DNA of 64,000 nucleotides. It comes from Chaetorhynchus papuensis. Lineage: Eukaryota; Chordata; Aves; Passeriformes; Rhipiduridae. Within the stretch, counting starts at the first letter, position 1, and the number at the start of each line of letters is the position of its first letter. This document shows positions 1 through 13,200 of this stretch, piece after piece. The notes below the pieces were generated by a model. The model was not told the origin of the DNA. It worked only from the letters and a program-made list of their open reading frames with translations, and did no database searches. Position numbers and translations under genes: made by a program. The stretch lies in assembly GCA_013396525.1 (NCBI GenBank), contig VWYX01000750.1, forward strand, positions 62,001 to 126,000, written 5' to 3'.

Positions 1-69
1 CCGTTTGTCCTGCAATGTCAAATAAAAAGTGCTGGTCAAAAACTATTGACTGGATTATGGGAAAAATGT

Positions 70-87
70 AAAAAAAAAAAAAAAAAA
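70..87. repeat. poly(A) run, 18 bases
   Basis: This is an uninterrupted run of 18 A followed by CGG. No recognisable retroposon body precedes it within the window, so it may be a simple repeat or the tail of an element that starts before position 1. Confidence 0.8.
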
Positions 88-325
88 CGGATTTTTTAAA
101 ATCTATTTTAAAAATGCTTTTTCAGAATTAACTTTTTAAAAATACATTTAGTTATCATTGTCATAACTCCGTTCTTCTCATCTCTACTTAAGAAAAAAAA
201 CAAGATGGAAACTTTCCTGCCAAAAATGTATAGGATTTTAATGGGGTGACAGGGTTATTTTGATTGAAAAAATTAACCTGCATTAGTAATCCCTATTCTC
301 TCAAAGACAGCAGATGTTTTGCTGT

Positions 326-622
326 GGACGTTCAGGCACTGATCTCTTCTCTGCAGTGACCCGTGACAGAACCTGAGGTTCTGAAGCTGTTTCAGGGGAG
401 GTTTAGATTGGATATTATGAAAAGGTTCTTCACCCAGAGGGTGGTTGGGCACTGGAACAGGCTCCCCAAGGAAATTGTCATGGCACCAACCATGTAGGAG
501 TTCAAGAATCTTTTGAAAATGCACTCAAGAATGTGGTGGAACTCTTGGGGTGTCCTGTGCAGGGCCGGAGTTGGACTCAGTGATCCTTGTGAGTCCCTTC
601 CAATTCCAGATATTCTATGATT
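326..622 (+). mobile_element. CR1 LINE, 3' end, sense orientation
   Basis: This is the 3' untranslated end of a CR1 retroposon. Visible landmarks, in consensus order, are the AGGGGAGGTTTAGATTGGAT block near 400, the CAGAGGGTGGTTGGGCACTG block near 435, GGAGTTGGACTCAGTGATCC near 570, CCCTTCCAATTCCAGATATT, and a terminal ATTCTATGATTT. CR1 copies are normally cut off at their 5' end and finish with short ATTCTATGA-like repeats rather than poly(A), as here. Small deletions against the remembered consensus indicate an old, inactive copy. The exact 5' edge is uncertain by about 30 bp. Confidence 0.88.
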
Positions 623-3600
623 TCTTGCCAAGAACATCTGCAAGGTTCAGGTTCATCTGGAGGATGAAAACCTGTCTTGCACAGTGCTCCAGGCAGCTGG
701 GCAGAAAAAGACATTTTGATGGAGAAAGCGATGGGGTGCTCCAGGCACTGCATCCCCTCCCCACAGGGCCTGACTCTGGCTTTGGTACCATGTGAGAAAT
801 GGGGTAGAAGATACTTAGGGGGATTCCACTGACCATTTATGGTTGTTTTTAAATCTGAAGCCACAAATACCCTGTGAACGAGGTATTTTTGTATTTTTGC
901 ATGATTGTATTTTTACTGGGCTCTTTCGTACATAAGCTCTTTTCCAGAGTGAAAAGTCCGAAAAACAGAGAAAATCATTTCAGATTTCAGAAGTACTAGG
1001 CCATTACTATTCAGTGTTTGATTCCCGCCTTTTAGGCTAATTTCATTGGGATTTGGAGCCTGAGAATAGGGTGAGTTTCTCCATAGGACCACAAAAAGTT
1101 ACAGTTTTATCAGCTGCATTTTCTTGTATTTCCCCCAGCCACGTCTATGCAGGTAAACTAAACAGGGAGCCTTCCTGAACGCTCATTGATCTCCTCCTGG
1201 TTAAACTGTTGGAGTGGCAGCCAGCGTAACTTGGGTCCATGAAGGCTGATATTCTCCCAAACATTTCCTTGGAATATCTCCAAAGTTTGAACATTCACAG
1301 TTGCAGTTGTGAATATCCATCCTCTTTTGGGGGATAATAATTTTTGGAAGGATAAAGATGGGCTGATGGGCCATTTCAGGCCAGCTGTCCCCACTGCCCA
1401 GGAACATTTCTAGCCATGCGTACTTTTAGTCTAGGTGTTGGCTGGAAGTGCTACCATACTACTTCCTTTCCTTTTTCTTTCTGTTAAATGCTTAATGTCC
1501 TTTATGATTGTAAGTATGAAATTTCACCAAGGGAGCTGTGCTATGAGAACATAAGTGATTGTATTTCATGAAAAAAGTTAGGTATCAAAGGGGCGTTTTT
1601 GTTGTTTGGAAAAATCCTTGCCAATGTAGGTTATACAACAATAGAGCTAAACCAAACGGGTGGAAAACATTTGCATGAATAGCAGTAATTGCAACTGAAA
1701 GGCATAATTGTTGTATCTTCATCTGGCATGATAAATTTGAAATACTATTCATTATAAAAAAATTAAAGGGGACATTCTGTGTAAACAAAGTAACAGAGTT
1801 CACACAGGATAATTTTCACTGATAATTTCTTTTTATATGCAAAACCTGATCCAAAGATGCTCTTTCTGGTGATAAGAGCTATTCTACAGAAGAACTCACA
1901 TATGCTTCCCACAGTGTAGTCTTTCAGCTGAAGCCAGGACAGGTTATATCTCGCAATTTATCTTGTTAATAAATGTAGGTATTTTATTCCCAAAGGTCCT
2001 CTTAAGAAATTTCAGTCTGTATGAATTCATCTGGAAATTATTGTGGTGCTTGATTTGGGCGCATTTTTGTCTGCAGATCCTTACTGAACTACTCATTAAA
2101 TTCTCTTCAGTACACAGGGTTTGAAAAAGGCAAATTTGAACTTCTTAAGAGTCCTGTCTTACCCAGGGCTTTTAGCTGCTGGGTTTAAGTCAAGGCTGAT
2201 CACGTGTGGCTTCTTCCACTATCCTCACTACAACATTTAAAGTAAGAGCAAGATAAAATTACGTAATATCCAAGTGTTTTCTGAGCACTGAGATGTTGAG
2301 CCATTCCCAAGTAGCAATATACAAGTGTAAGAGCCTAGAATCTAAAATCTCTTGATGCAATTATGATATAGGACTTCTGTTCATGGCATCCATTAATCTG
2401 GTGATATTTTTATTCTAAAATGCAATTTACCAAATGTTTTCTGGATTTATTTATATTTGATGGGGGATGAGGAGGGAGGAATGCAGGCTCACTTCTGCTT
2501 GAGGGGTTTTTTGCATTCTCTAAACAACTGGGGATGAATACACTGGTGGAGATGTCTCTGAGTAACAGAGATAAGAGGTACAAACAATTGTTTCTTAATT
2601 ACTTGGATGATGAGCCTTGGTTAAGATGCTCAGCTTCCGGATCCTGAACAGATTTTAGACTGGGAAGAAACTAGCAAAGACAAGACGAACTCGTAATTTT
2701 TTCATTGTGTCAGGGGGCATCATTGCTGGCCTGGACCATTGTCTGTGCAGGCAGCACATCAGCTCCCTGCTGTGCATAGGTCTCAGGCCTTCTTATACCT
2801 TCACCTTGCTTGTCTGTGCCTGGTTTCCCAGGGACTGAAATCCTTTATTTTATCCACATTCTTGGTGTCAACACACAGTGCCTCTGAATACCCGAGATTC
2901 AACTCTATGATCAAATACTGTGGTCTCTGTGATCTAATATTCCCTTCATCCTAAAAATCAATTCAGAGAATCAAAATCAATAATGCCCTAACACATGTAA
3001 CCTGTCAATTCTGAAATCCGTTTCTTGTGGCTTGTCGTTGTTTTTGTGAGCCTTGTGTTTTAGCAGAAAAAGTCCTTGCTAAATCATATAAAGAACACCC
3101 TAAAAATGTAAGTATGTGTAAGACCAAAGTGCAGAAAAATTTTGATTGTATTTCAGCTGCTGCCAGTGCAGTTGTATGTCTTTGCTTTCATGTCTATGAT
3201 AGGAGCACAGGCTTCAGATCACGTAGCAGAAATTGGATCAGGACACCATCTTTATGCACTCACACCACTAGATTTTTTGCCTGCTCCTGCAACATATGAA
3301 ACTGGCTGGCATTTTCAAGTTAACAAAGAGGATAGATATTGTAGAGACTTTGTTACCTCTGGTTGATGCTTTGCACTTTCCCCAAGGATAAGATAAAAGA
3401 ATTTTCTGCGTGCTTGTGCTTTGAACAGAAAATTAGATGTCAAGACTATGGGAGAGGAAGGAGAGAAGATGAAAGTTGAGACATGATTAGGTATACATGT
3501 ATTGCAGAGGAAGTAATTAAGGTCTTGGATAGGTTTTGCATGGATTTAAGATCTGCAGCAGTATCCCCACATCCTGTAACATCCTGCTTTTGCATTATGG

Positions 3601-6600
3601 CAATGCCCAGTGCTGCTGTACAGTGAAGAGTCTATCACTGTTTGTTTTTCAAAGAAACTTTCTGTCTTAAAAAAAACCCTTCTGTAAATGGTTTCTTTTC
3701 ATTAATTTAAAAAATTTAAGTCTAGGCTGAAATTTAGCATCTGGTCTGTCATTCCTGAAAATGTATCTTAGTTATTTAAACTTAACTTTATGTGCAAACA
3801 AAGGAAGAAAACCTTTCACATGGCTAAACCTTTCACTTCTAAAATTACCGGGTGCATGATGATTCAGATGCTAAAGTTCCTACATAAGCAGTTCCTTTTC
3901 AAAATGCAGCCTACATTTAGTGTAAGATGCAGCTTTAGAGTGCAAAAAAGGCAAAGGGGGACAAAGGTATATGAGAATGGCAGCATAGCTAATGTTTGTG
4001 TGTACTCATTTCTGTCAGCAGGCTTTCCAAGACTTTTCAGTAAGATGTCAGCTGCATATATGTTGCTTGCATTGAGTGAATTGTGGGGAAATATCTCCAC
4101 AACAGCTGCTCTATTATGTCTTATCAACTGTATATGTATTTGTGTAATAGGCCACAAATTCCACCTTCTAATAAGTTGTTGAATATGTATTTGCAGTACA
4201 GATTTAATGTCTCTGCAGATCAGATAACGCTACAGAAAGTTTGCCAAATGATAACTGGCATGTAGTTTTTGGCAGCAGCCTTCCTTCCTTGAAAGAATAA
4301 AAAACACAAAACATGAACACAGAGAAGCTATTTATAAATAGGTCTTCCTTATGTTGTTTCAAGCCCAGCAATGGTACATTAGCTGATTGAGTCTTTTGTG
4401 AGATGGTTTAATATAATGCCACAATGGTATTTAGACACTTTGCCAAATTAAAGAAGACAAACCACAGAGTTATTAAAAAGGCTTTCTTGCAGTTTTCTGC
4501 ATTGTGTTTACTGCCATTGTTGTCAGTTAACCAGTGGAAACTTTCTTGAAAGTTAATTCACTTTCAGAAGGGTGGAATACCCAAGAGGCACCCTGCTTCT
4601 TTAGTGCTACTCCTGGCAAGGGGATATTTTCATTCCTCCATTGTGTGTTTGGATATTTATATTCCTTTATTGCCTCGTGTAAGTTACTGTAAGTAAACAA
4701 TTAGACTAAATGAGCAAGCTTCATATATAATCCATTCTGTATCATGAGGGCAATAGTTTCATGATGTTTATTTTTCAGTGCTCTCTTTTAATCAGTTTTT
4801 AATGATTATAGCAATTGGCTTGGTCCTGCGCCATTCAAGGCAGTAAAAATGCCCCTAGTAAATCTCATGGTGCAGAACTGAGTCACAGCAGGAGAAATGT
4901 TCATTTCTCTTCAATTTTCCTTTACTCATTTTCTTTCTGTTACCACTAATAGTGTTACTTTAGGAGTATGTTAGATGACAGACTATCTTAACTGCTATTT
5001 CTTTTTCAAATCCAACAGTCTAAGCAATTACATCAGAGTTATTAAAGTGTTTATCTGACATCATGCATATTAGTCCAGTAAAGACAAACCAGGTGTGACT
5101 TAACAGCCTTTATCTCTCCTTTTGTGTAAGAATTCCAAGAAGATCCCTAGCACTCTGTTTAGGGATCGTGCCTACTGTCTGTGCTTTGGCCAGAGCCATA
5201 AAAGCTCTCAGAGATCCCATCCCGAGAAATGCTCTCCCACAAAACTGGTATACGATTGGATTTAGATCCCCAAATCATCATTGACTCATCCACTTGTTAG
5301 CTATATAAATGTATCCTGTAATATTCAACAACAACACCTTACTTCCCTTGAGACTGACAACATTAAGGTCTCTTTACAGATTCTGGTAAGAATGTGCCAA
5401 TATCCTAAAACATCTGGTGTCAAGGCATCCTGACTTCAGAAGTGGGAGCTTCTGACACTAGATCATTCTTATTCCATCTCCATTCCCTCCAAGCAAATGT
5501 ACGAACACATTACAAACTTACTGATTCATTGCCCCGTCACTGCTTCTATGCCCAAAATCCTACAACAGTTTCTTGTACAAACTACCAGAGCTCTTCTCTA
5601 GCCAGACGTTTCCAGACATTAATTATTTTTATTTGGAAGCTCTCATACAGGCAGCATAGAAGTGCGAACAGTCGTCTTTCCTCATGCTGTACAGAAGTGA
5701 GAGTTATTGTACTCACACTGCAAACACTTCAGCGTGTCCATAATTTTACTGCTCTGAGTCATCCCCTTGACATCTGTGAGATGACTTAGGATAATAAAGT
5801 TCAGCATGTATGGAAGCATTTGCTGGACAGGAGTTTATAGTTCCCATAGTCATTATTTATCCGTGTTGCATATATTAGTTTCTTTTATTGCTTTTTCCCA
5901 AAGGTTCACAGATAAGGTACAGAATAAGACTGGGAGGGAGGTCACATTATCCATTCGTCTTCTTCAAGGCAAAATAATCTAGAAACACATAATTTCTAAG
6001 ATTTGTCTAAAATGTTCTTAAAAACATCTAATGATAGTTCCATGTCTCTTATGAAATTAAAGTACATTGATGAACTACCTTACTGGTATGCAGAAGTTAA
6101 TTATGGGTTACTGCTATACTGTTAAGCATTTATCTTGCATTTTTCCTGATGACCTCCAGTTTCTTACTGAAACATTGACATGCTCAGAGCTGTACATGAG
6201 GTGCAGATCTCTCCAGTTTCAAGGAAAAGCAATCTTTAGTTTTCCCATTAGTGTAACATTTCCTCTTCCGAGGGTTGCATTGTGATCTGCCTAGCCCTCC
6301 AAACAGCTTTATGTATATTAAAAGTACTCAGAATGAATTTGAAAATACAGTAGTTAATCCATATACATTCCTTCTGTAGTTCTTTGAGAGCAGGTAGGTA
6401 AATTGATGTCTGCTGTTTTCCAGTGCTGTCTTCTTTTATAACTGCTTCCAAACATCCACGGTATCTTTCCAATTAAGGACACAATGAGTGACTATTACTG
6501 ACTTCTTGGCTACTGATGCACTGGGGATTATGAGGTTGAAGGAAGCCAGCTAACAGTAGACATTTTATTTAGAATTTTTTTTCTAGTTGCTGAAGAAACT

Positions 6601-8294
6601 AAGGGGAAAAAAAATTTGCCACTTTGATTCACTGAAACTTCTTTACTTTGGGAAAATGAAGGGCACAGTCCCACAGACTTCCTGAAAGTAGATGGTGTTG
6701 TATTGGCATCATAGGAAAGTTCTCTGTTTTGAAGATCAGTCCTGTAGTTTTAATGGTATCGATATAAGTGAAGGGGATAAGGGCAGGTGGGATGACTGTC
6801 CTGCTGCAGGTTAGACTAAAGCTTGGCCATGTCCAGCTATGCATTCTTGCAGTATTAGTCATTAGTCTAATGTTTATTACATGTTTATTCAGATTAAGAA
6901 ACACATTTTGCAAGTGGTAGAGTTGGTTGTAGTATAATTTTTTCTCCTTCTTACAGATTGAAATGGTCTGCCTTATTTCTTCAGTTCTTTTTGATTTTCT
7001 GCATATTTTCCTGATAGGAGAGACTTCTGTTTCAGTAACGTGTGTAATTACCCTTGTAACTTGGAATTTGTTACTCTAATAGAGTGTAAGGCTTATTTGA
7101 ACGAATATGCTGCTGATTCAGGTAGAATAAAAGAAGTTTTAACACAATTTTGTGTGCTGCTTTTGGCTTGGATAGAGTTAATTTTCTTTACGGCAGTTAA
7201 TATGAGACTTTATTTCAGATTTGTGCTGGAAACAGTGTCCATAATTCAGGCACGTTTTCTTTATTGCTGAGCAGCACTTGCACAGAGTCAAGGCTTTTCT
7301 CTCTCACACACCATCATGCCAGAGTGTAGTCTAAAGCTTTCACTTGCTCCACAAAGGTGAATTTGAGCAACCGAATCTATTCTTGTCTGTATGTCACTGA
7401 GAGAATGATTAATTTAACATAATGAAGGAAATAGGCACCATAATTTTCTGGCAATAATAATTCACTGACAAAAATGTCACAGATGTCAAACAGAGGGAAT
7501 TTCTTGTCCTGTTTCTGTGACACTTTTGAGTGAAAAAGGATCTCGGTGTAGCACTCACATACCAGGTTCAGCAGAGAGGGTATTTAGAGTAAGGAGCCGT
7601 TTTTACCTTCAGTTTTTTCCCCACAGGAGTTAACAGAATCCTGGGACAGCTAAACATTGCTAAGTGCTTTTGCAATGAGTAGTTCAGTGTTTAGATATAC
7701 AAAACATGTGTTTTGAATGATCTTATGAGTTTTAGCAAATGCACTCACTAACAAAGTAGCACTGATTTACCTGCACTAAGTAGATTCTTTTAGGGGTCAC
7801 ATTCATTTTGTCTCATTACCTTTTGTCATCTAACCATGGTCACACTATGAAATGCCTTGGCCAGGAGAGATAGAGGCAGCCTAAAACTCAGTAGATTTAA
7901 AAATAAGGATTGTGGCATGAAGAAGGCTTGTATTCTCCTGTTTGCTGAGGACTTGTGCCTGCCAGTTTAACCTGAGCTACTGTAGCTCACTGGTAAATGT
8001 TAGGTGCCCTGTCTCTGCCACATCCTTGGTGGCTCCACGGCATTATTGCTTCTTCTAAACCAAAACCAGGGCTTTTAGCTGCAAAGTAGCTTTACACTGC
8101 CAGTGATTCTTCTCCATTCCTGGAGTGCTGAGCAAATAATGACTGCTACATTTTCTAGATGCTCTTTTTGGGCAAAATTCACTTTGTTGCGGATAAAAAT
8201 AATAATTTCAGGCTGCACTGTGTCTTGTTGAGAGGCATTTCCAGCAGTGTGTCCTTGCCAAAGGAATTTCTCTCCCTCTGAAGTTGCTGCTGTT

Positions 8295-8965
8295 AGAATC
8301 ATGGAAAATCATGACTTCACCTACTCCAAGCCATGCTCACAACTGGACCAGTTTTAGGTCAGGTTGCTCAGAAGCCTTTTGAGTTCTCCAAGGATGAAGA
8401 CTGTATTATAACCCCTCAGGGTGATCTGTACCAGTGCCTCACCTCTGTCATTATGACATTTTTTTCCCTCTTACATTCCTTACATTCCTCTTATGTTCCT
8501 TATTGCAGCTTGATTTTCTTTTTGCTTCTTTTCCTTTCCCTGGACACCTAGGAGGTGAGTCTGGCTCTGTCTTCTCTATTATTCCACCTTTTGGGTAGTT
8601 AAGAACAGCTATTAGGTCACCCCCGTGCTCCAGGCTTTCAGGCTAACACAACCCCGACCCCTTGGCCTATATTCATACTTTTTATGCCCCAGATCCGTAA
8701 CTCCCTCGGTAGCCCTTCTCTGGATCCTCTTCAGTATCAGCAGCCTGAAGTCCCACGCTTGGGCACGGTGCCCCAGATGCCTCATGCATGCCAAGCAGAG
8801 GGAAGGGTCACTTCCTTGACCTGCTGGCCACTCTCTGGCTAAAGCAGCCCAGCACATGGTTAACCTCTGCTGCTGCAAGGACACACTGCTGACTCACATC
8901 CAGCTTGCCCTCCACCAGCACTCATCCCCCAACCAGCTCCACCAGCAAAGCTGGAAAGTCTTGAG
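8295..8965 (-). mobile_element. CR1 LINE, 3' part, antisense orientation
   Basis: Read on the minus strand this is a 5'-truncated CR1. On the plus strand one sees the reverse-complement landmarks in order: AGAATCATGG (3' tip, about 8295), CAGGTTGCTCAGAAGCC, CCAGTGCCTCACCTCTGTCA, GAGTCTGGCTCTGTCTTCTC, TTAGGTCACCCCCGTGCTCC, GTAGCCCTTCTCTGGATCCT, GGGTCACTTCCTTGACCTGC and ACACACTGCTGACTCACATC. A pyrimidine-rich expansion with repeated TTACATTCC words around 8460-8540 interrupts the alignment. The coding remainder is too short and broken to express anything. Confidence 0.85.
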
Positions 8966-10142
8966 CAGTTCCTTAGCAGACTACATCCTTCTTCCTTCGG
9001 TTTGTAGATGCAGTCGAACTGGAGGAAGAAGGAAGGGGATTTGCAGATGCTTCCTTTACAGCACCCCTTTTATTTTTTTTAACCTGATTTCAGTGTTTTG
9101 CCTTGAAAGCCCAGCTCTATGGCACATGCTTCAAAGCCTGAACCTCTTCCCAGCTTCAAAAGGAGGGAGGGAAAACAATTGTTTGGTTGGGGTAAGTGGA
9201 GAGTGGGACTACCACAAGCTGAAACTCTGAACTCAAAACTTCCCTTTCTCTTTGGGCTGAGGAGGTGGGGCTTGCTAGTTTTCAGCTGATTTGTATCTGA
9301 TAGGTACAGGAGATGCCTGGGGTGCAACTGTGGGTGCTAATTAACAGCATTAAAAAATAAACATAAGCAAAAAGCTATTAAATCCTGTCATTTTATTGTA
9401 TATAAATTTGATGTTGAAAAATATAACAGGGAGAACAATCCCTAAGTTCACGACTCTTTTTCATTTTATTTACACATGTGAGGAATGCATGGTGATAGAG
9501 TGCTGTAGCTGAATCAAATTTCTGTTAATTTATGAAAGTGGGGATGCAGTCTTTTGACAGACAAGTTGTTACAAGTGTTTTTGAGCAACATATACAAAAT
9601 GTTTTAAGTGGAACAAATGTAATTGTTTACAGAGCAGTGTTGGCAGTGGAGTACTTGTAGTACGCTTTCAGGTTCAATGGCAGCAGGCGGGTAATGCATT
9701 AGTTGTGCCTCACCTTTCTGACTATTAAGATTTTGCATTCTGCCTCCTGTGCTCTTAAGTGAGAACTCCCTTGCCAGCTCTCCCTTGCTGAGCCCTGGGT
9801 CTCCACAGACGTGTGGTGCAGCTGGGCAGCGTGGCATCCGAAGTCCCCGCTTCTCAGTCAGAGTGGCCTGAGTGGAATAATTGTTTATATTCCTCCTGCC
9901 TTACTAATGGTTGGAATTACACCTGGAAACCTACTTGATGTGCTTTACCAAGCCTGACAGGAAAGTAAAAGTGTGGCTAAAACCACACAAAGATTTATGC
10001 CCTTCAGTTGGTTGTAGTAACTGCTGTAACCGGGCTCCTCTAGTCCAGAGCCCAGTCTGGATTTTAACACAGTTTTCATCCTGATACTGCTTTTTAAACA
10101 AATTAACAGTGTTTTTCCCTCCCTTAGGTCTGTAGTCACAAG

Positions 10143-10247
10143 CCATAATTTGTTCTACATTTTGAAAAGGTAGATTTCCAAATCTCCAATGTTTGATCTA
10201 CATTTTGGAAATGCAGTGGCATTTTGGAAATACAGATCAAATTATGG
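10143..10247. repeat. nested imperfect palindrome (hairpin-forming)
   Basis: An inner inverted repeat spans 10192-10241. Its left half TTTGATCTACATTTTGGAAA and the reverse complement of its right half, TTTGATCTGTATTTCCAAAA, agree over most positions. An outer pair, CCATAATTT at 10143 and AAATTATGG ending at 10247, encloses it. Related TCTACATTTTG words also occur directly at 10154 and 10197. The folding length would suit a small hairpin RNA or a decayed inverted-repeat element, but no target-site duplication or known family was recognised. Confidence 0.55.
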
Positions 10248-13200
10248 AAGACGTTTTTTACTGAGGTTAAATCAAATGAGCAGAATTTCTGATAATGCTT
10301 CACATTTGTTTCAGTTGTTACTGATGGATTGCAGTAATGTTTAGAAAGTTTGACTGCAGTAGTGTTTCTGAAATTTGACAGCATTACAGAACTGGTCGTG
10401 TTGCAAACTGAAATGTGCAAACCTAGCAATCTAAAATTAGGGTTCTAAATTCATATTTAGGTATTCAGTTAAGAACTGACACATTTACCTGCCGTTGAAT
10501 TCAGTAGAATTCAAAAAATTGTGTGGAAAGACAGTTTACCCTTGGCTACACTTGAAGTTAAACTGAGTTCAGCACCAGCTGTAACTGCTTTATCAGCATT
10601 GGGTAAATTTGCTGGAGTAGACAAAGCTTCTGAGTTTCTGGGTTTTTTGCTCAATAGGAAGCAAATTTATGAACTTTTTTTCATGTTTGAGTGTTGTAAC
10701 TAATTCTATTTATTTCTGTCTCCCAGATGTTTTTTGGAAGCCAGGAAAGATTTAGCAGTCTTAGCAAAAAAAACAATGATCATTTTGGAAACATTTCACA
10801 ACCCCCTTTCTGCGTCAAGACTTTGTGCTGCACAGAAATAAATTAAGCAGTGTTTTGGGGCCCCACGCATCCACCGTCCAGCTGTTGCAGATTTCATGAT
10901 GAACTGCAGTTCATGTTTTTGGATAGAGAGGGACATTGTAAGTTGCTGGCTGGGCTCTGTGAGGTGAAGGTGCTCAGAAAGGATGGGCAGAATCCCTTTG
11001 CTGCTCCCTGCCTTCTGAAAGAGAACAGTAGGAGCTGATGGTGCCGCTCACACCTTCCCTGCCGTCTCCTGTTTACATCAGTGGCACTGTGCCCAGGAGT
11101 GCTCAGTGGTGCAGCAGGGCCTGTGTGGTGCCCCTGCTGGCATCTGGGCAGAAGAAAAAGTGCAGAGGGCTGTCCCCATGCCTTGTGTTTGGGGTTGACA
11201 CCAGGGTAATGTCTCACTGTGTAGCAGATGAGCTGCGCTGTGGCAGCATGGACTTGATTTGATACATAATTTTTCTTCCATTTGTTTGCACTTGTTTGAA
11301 TCAGTTTTTGCCTTACTGTTGTTACTCTTCAAGAAAACTTCTTTACTGCTTTCTTCCTTGTCATTTCGTTTGCTCTATGGTGCCTTGGGGTGATAAGTGA
11401 TAATTTTCTCTCCTTTGGGCTTTTGATTCGAGCTTTTCTTGTACTGCCTGTGTTTTGCTCATGGCTGGGGCAATAAAGATATACAAGGCTTGGGCTGAGG
11501 TCCTGCCTTGCTCGATTTACCAGCTCTTACTGCTTAAATAGCCAGGATGTTCTTGTCTAATACTGTCTTTCTTCACAGTGGCTTTCCCTGAGGTTCTGCT
11601 CTTTGTTTTTCTTTCAAGTCCTCAAATCGAACAACACTGTGCCCCAGAAAGTATGAGCTGTTCCTATACCTTTAGCCAGGTGTGCTTATCTGGAATTTAA
11701 ATAAAACCAGATATTTCTTTAAAGGTTAGTTGCTACGATTATCAGTCAGCCTCCTGGTTGCCATTCCTAAGACTAGCAGAGACTTCTGCCTTTTGGGGGA
11801 TTACTAATTAATAGGATTGCTTATATCAGAGTATGTTGTCTTATCCAACAGTGAATGTTTGAAAGCAAGTAGAAATGTAAAAATAAAGAAGTCTTGAAAA
11901 ACAACTATTCAGGCTTATGCCTGGTGGAGACTTGATTGATGTTAATAACTAAAATAATTTGTCAGTTTTGATAATGAGAATCTTTAATCCCAAATCTTGT
12001 ACTCCTGTGAAATAGCAGCCAGCAGGATACTTTCCATATAATGTACTTGGGGAATTCAGCCCTCACAGGTAATAAATTATTAGGGTATTACTTTACAAAA
12101 TGCCGTTTTGACAAAAAAAACCCACCAAACTCATATATTTACAGGTTTCTTACGAGAAGACAGTTGTATTCATTATTTGGGAAGCTTTTTGATGTGTTTG
12201 CATTTAAGACATACTGATTCCCCACAGTGTAACTGGAGATAAATTATGAAGCTGTACAAAGATTTCTGCTTTTGCATTGCCACTGCCATGGCAGGAAAAG
12301 CTGTGGGTCTGCTCCCCAGGGAGACCACGCAGACAGACACAGGTTTCTTCAGCCAGCAGCACGTGCTCGTGGTTGTTTGCCATCCTCAGTAGGGCCTGTG
12401 AGATAAAACTCTCCAGTACTGAAGAGGGGTGTTCAGCCAAGGAAAAGCCGTGCATTCCCTTTGCTCTGCCCGCTGTGTCGGTGTCCTCCAGCTGCCATAC
12501 ACAGGCAATTAAGGATATACATAAATGCTTCTAACATGGAGCATCTTTTTCAAGGTTTTTTTCAGTTTGTTCAGAAAGGAAAGTTGCCCTTGCAAGCCAG
12601 TTACACGTCATGATACTGCCAGCTGCCACAGTGATTTCCAGGGCTGGGGTCTCGTGCTGGCAGCTCATTTTTCAGTCCTGTTGTTTCAGGTGCTGCCGCC
12701 TCCCCTCTCTTGGGAAGATTAGGGGACAGCCCTGCTTTAGCACCTGTCCCTTTGGCTGTGCTTTCAGGAGTGTTGCATGTGGTGGTGTTTTCCAGCAAGC
12801 TGGAAGTTGTACTGATTCCAAGGTATCTCTCAGGTGTGTTGTATAAGGAAATTGCATTATTGCAGGCTTGACCCAAAAATCCCTCTGGAAATCCGGTGAA
12901 GAGAGCCAAAAAGAAACATCTCATCCTAAATCTAGTGAAAGCAAGAACTAAAGAGTTCTCCACTGGACTTATTATCACCCCGTTACTTAGGAAAATAAAA
13001 ATACTAATTTGGGTAGAGGAAGTAACCTTTCTGTGTCACTTGATTTACCATTTAAAAACCTTGTCAAGAAGTAAATTTGATATTGAAATATTATTTGGGA
13101 CTGAAAATGAAAATGTTTAATTTAGAAAATTTTGAAACTAAATATAGCAAATGTTTAAAGTCTGTTTTGTTAATAATATTTTTTATCAAATCAATTTGAT

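Noticed and set aside
391..643. Minus- and plus-strand open frames over 273-864
   Set aside because: They fall within or beside the CR1 3' end and are not in the element's coding part.
3790..4182. Plus-strand open frame of 130 codons
   Set aside because: No recognisable domain, an overlapping minus-strand frame of 97 codons, and no flanking splice sites of note.
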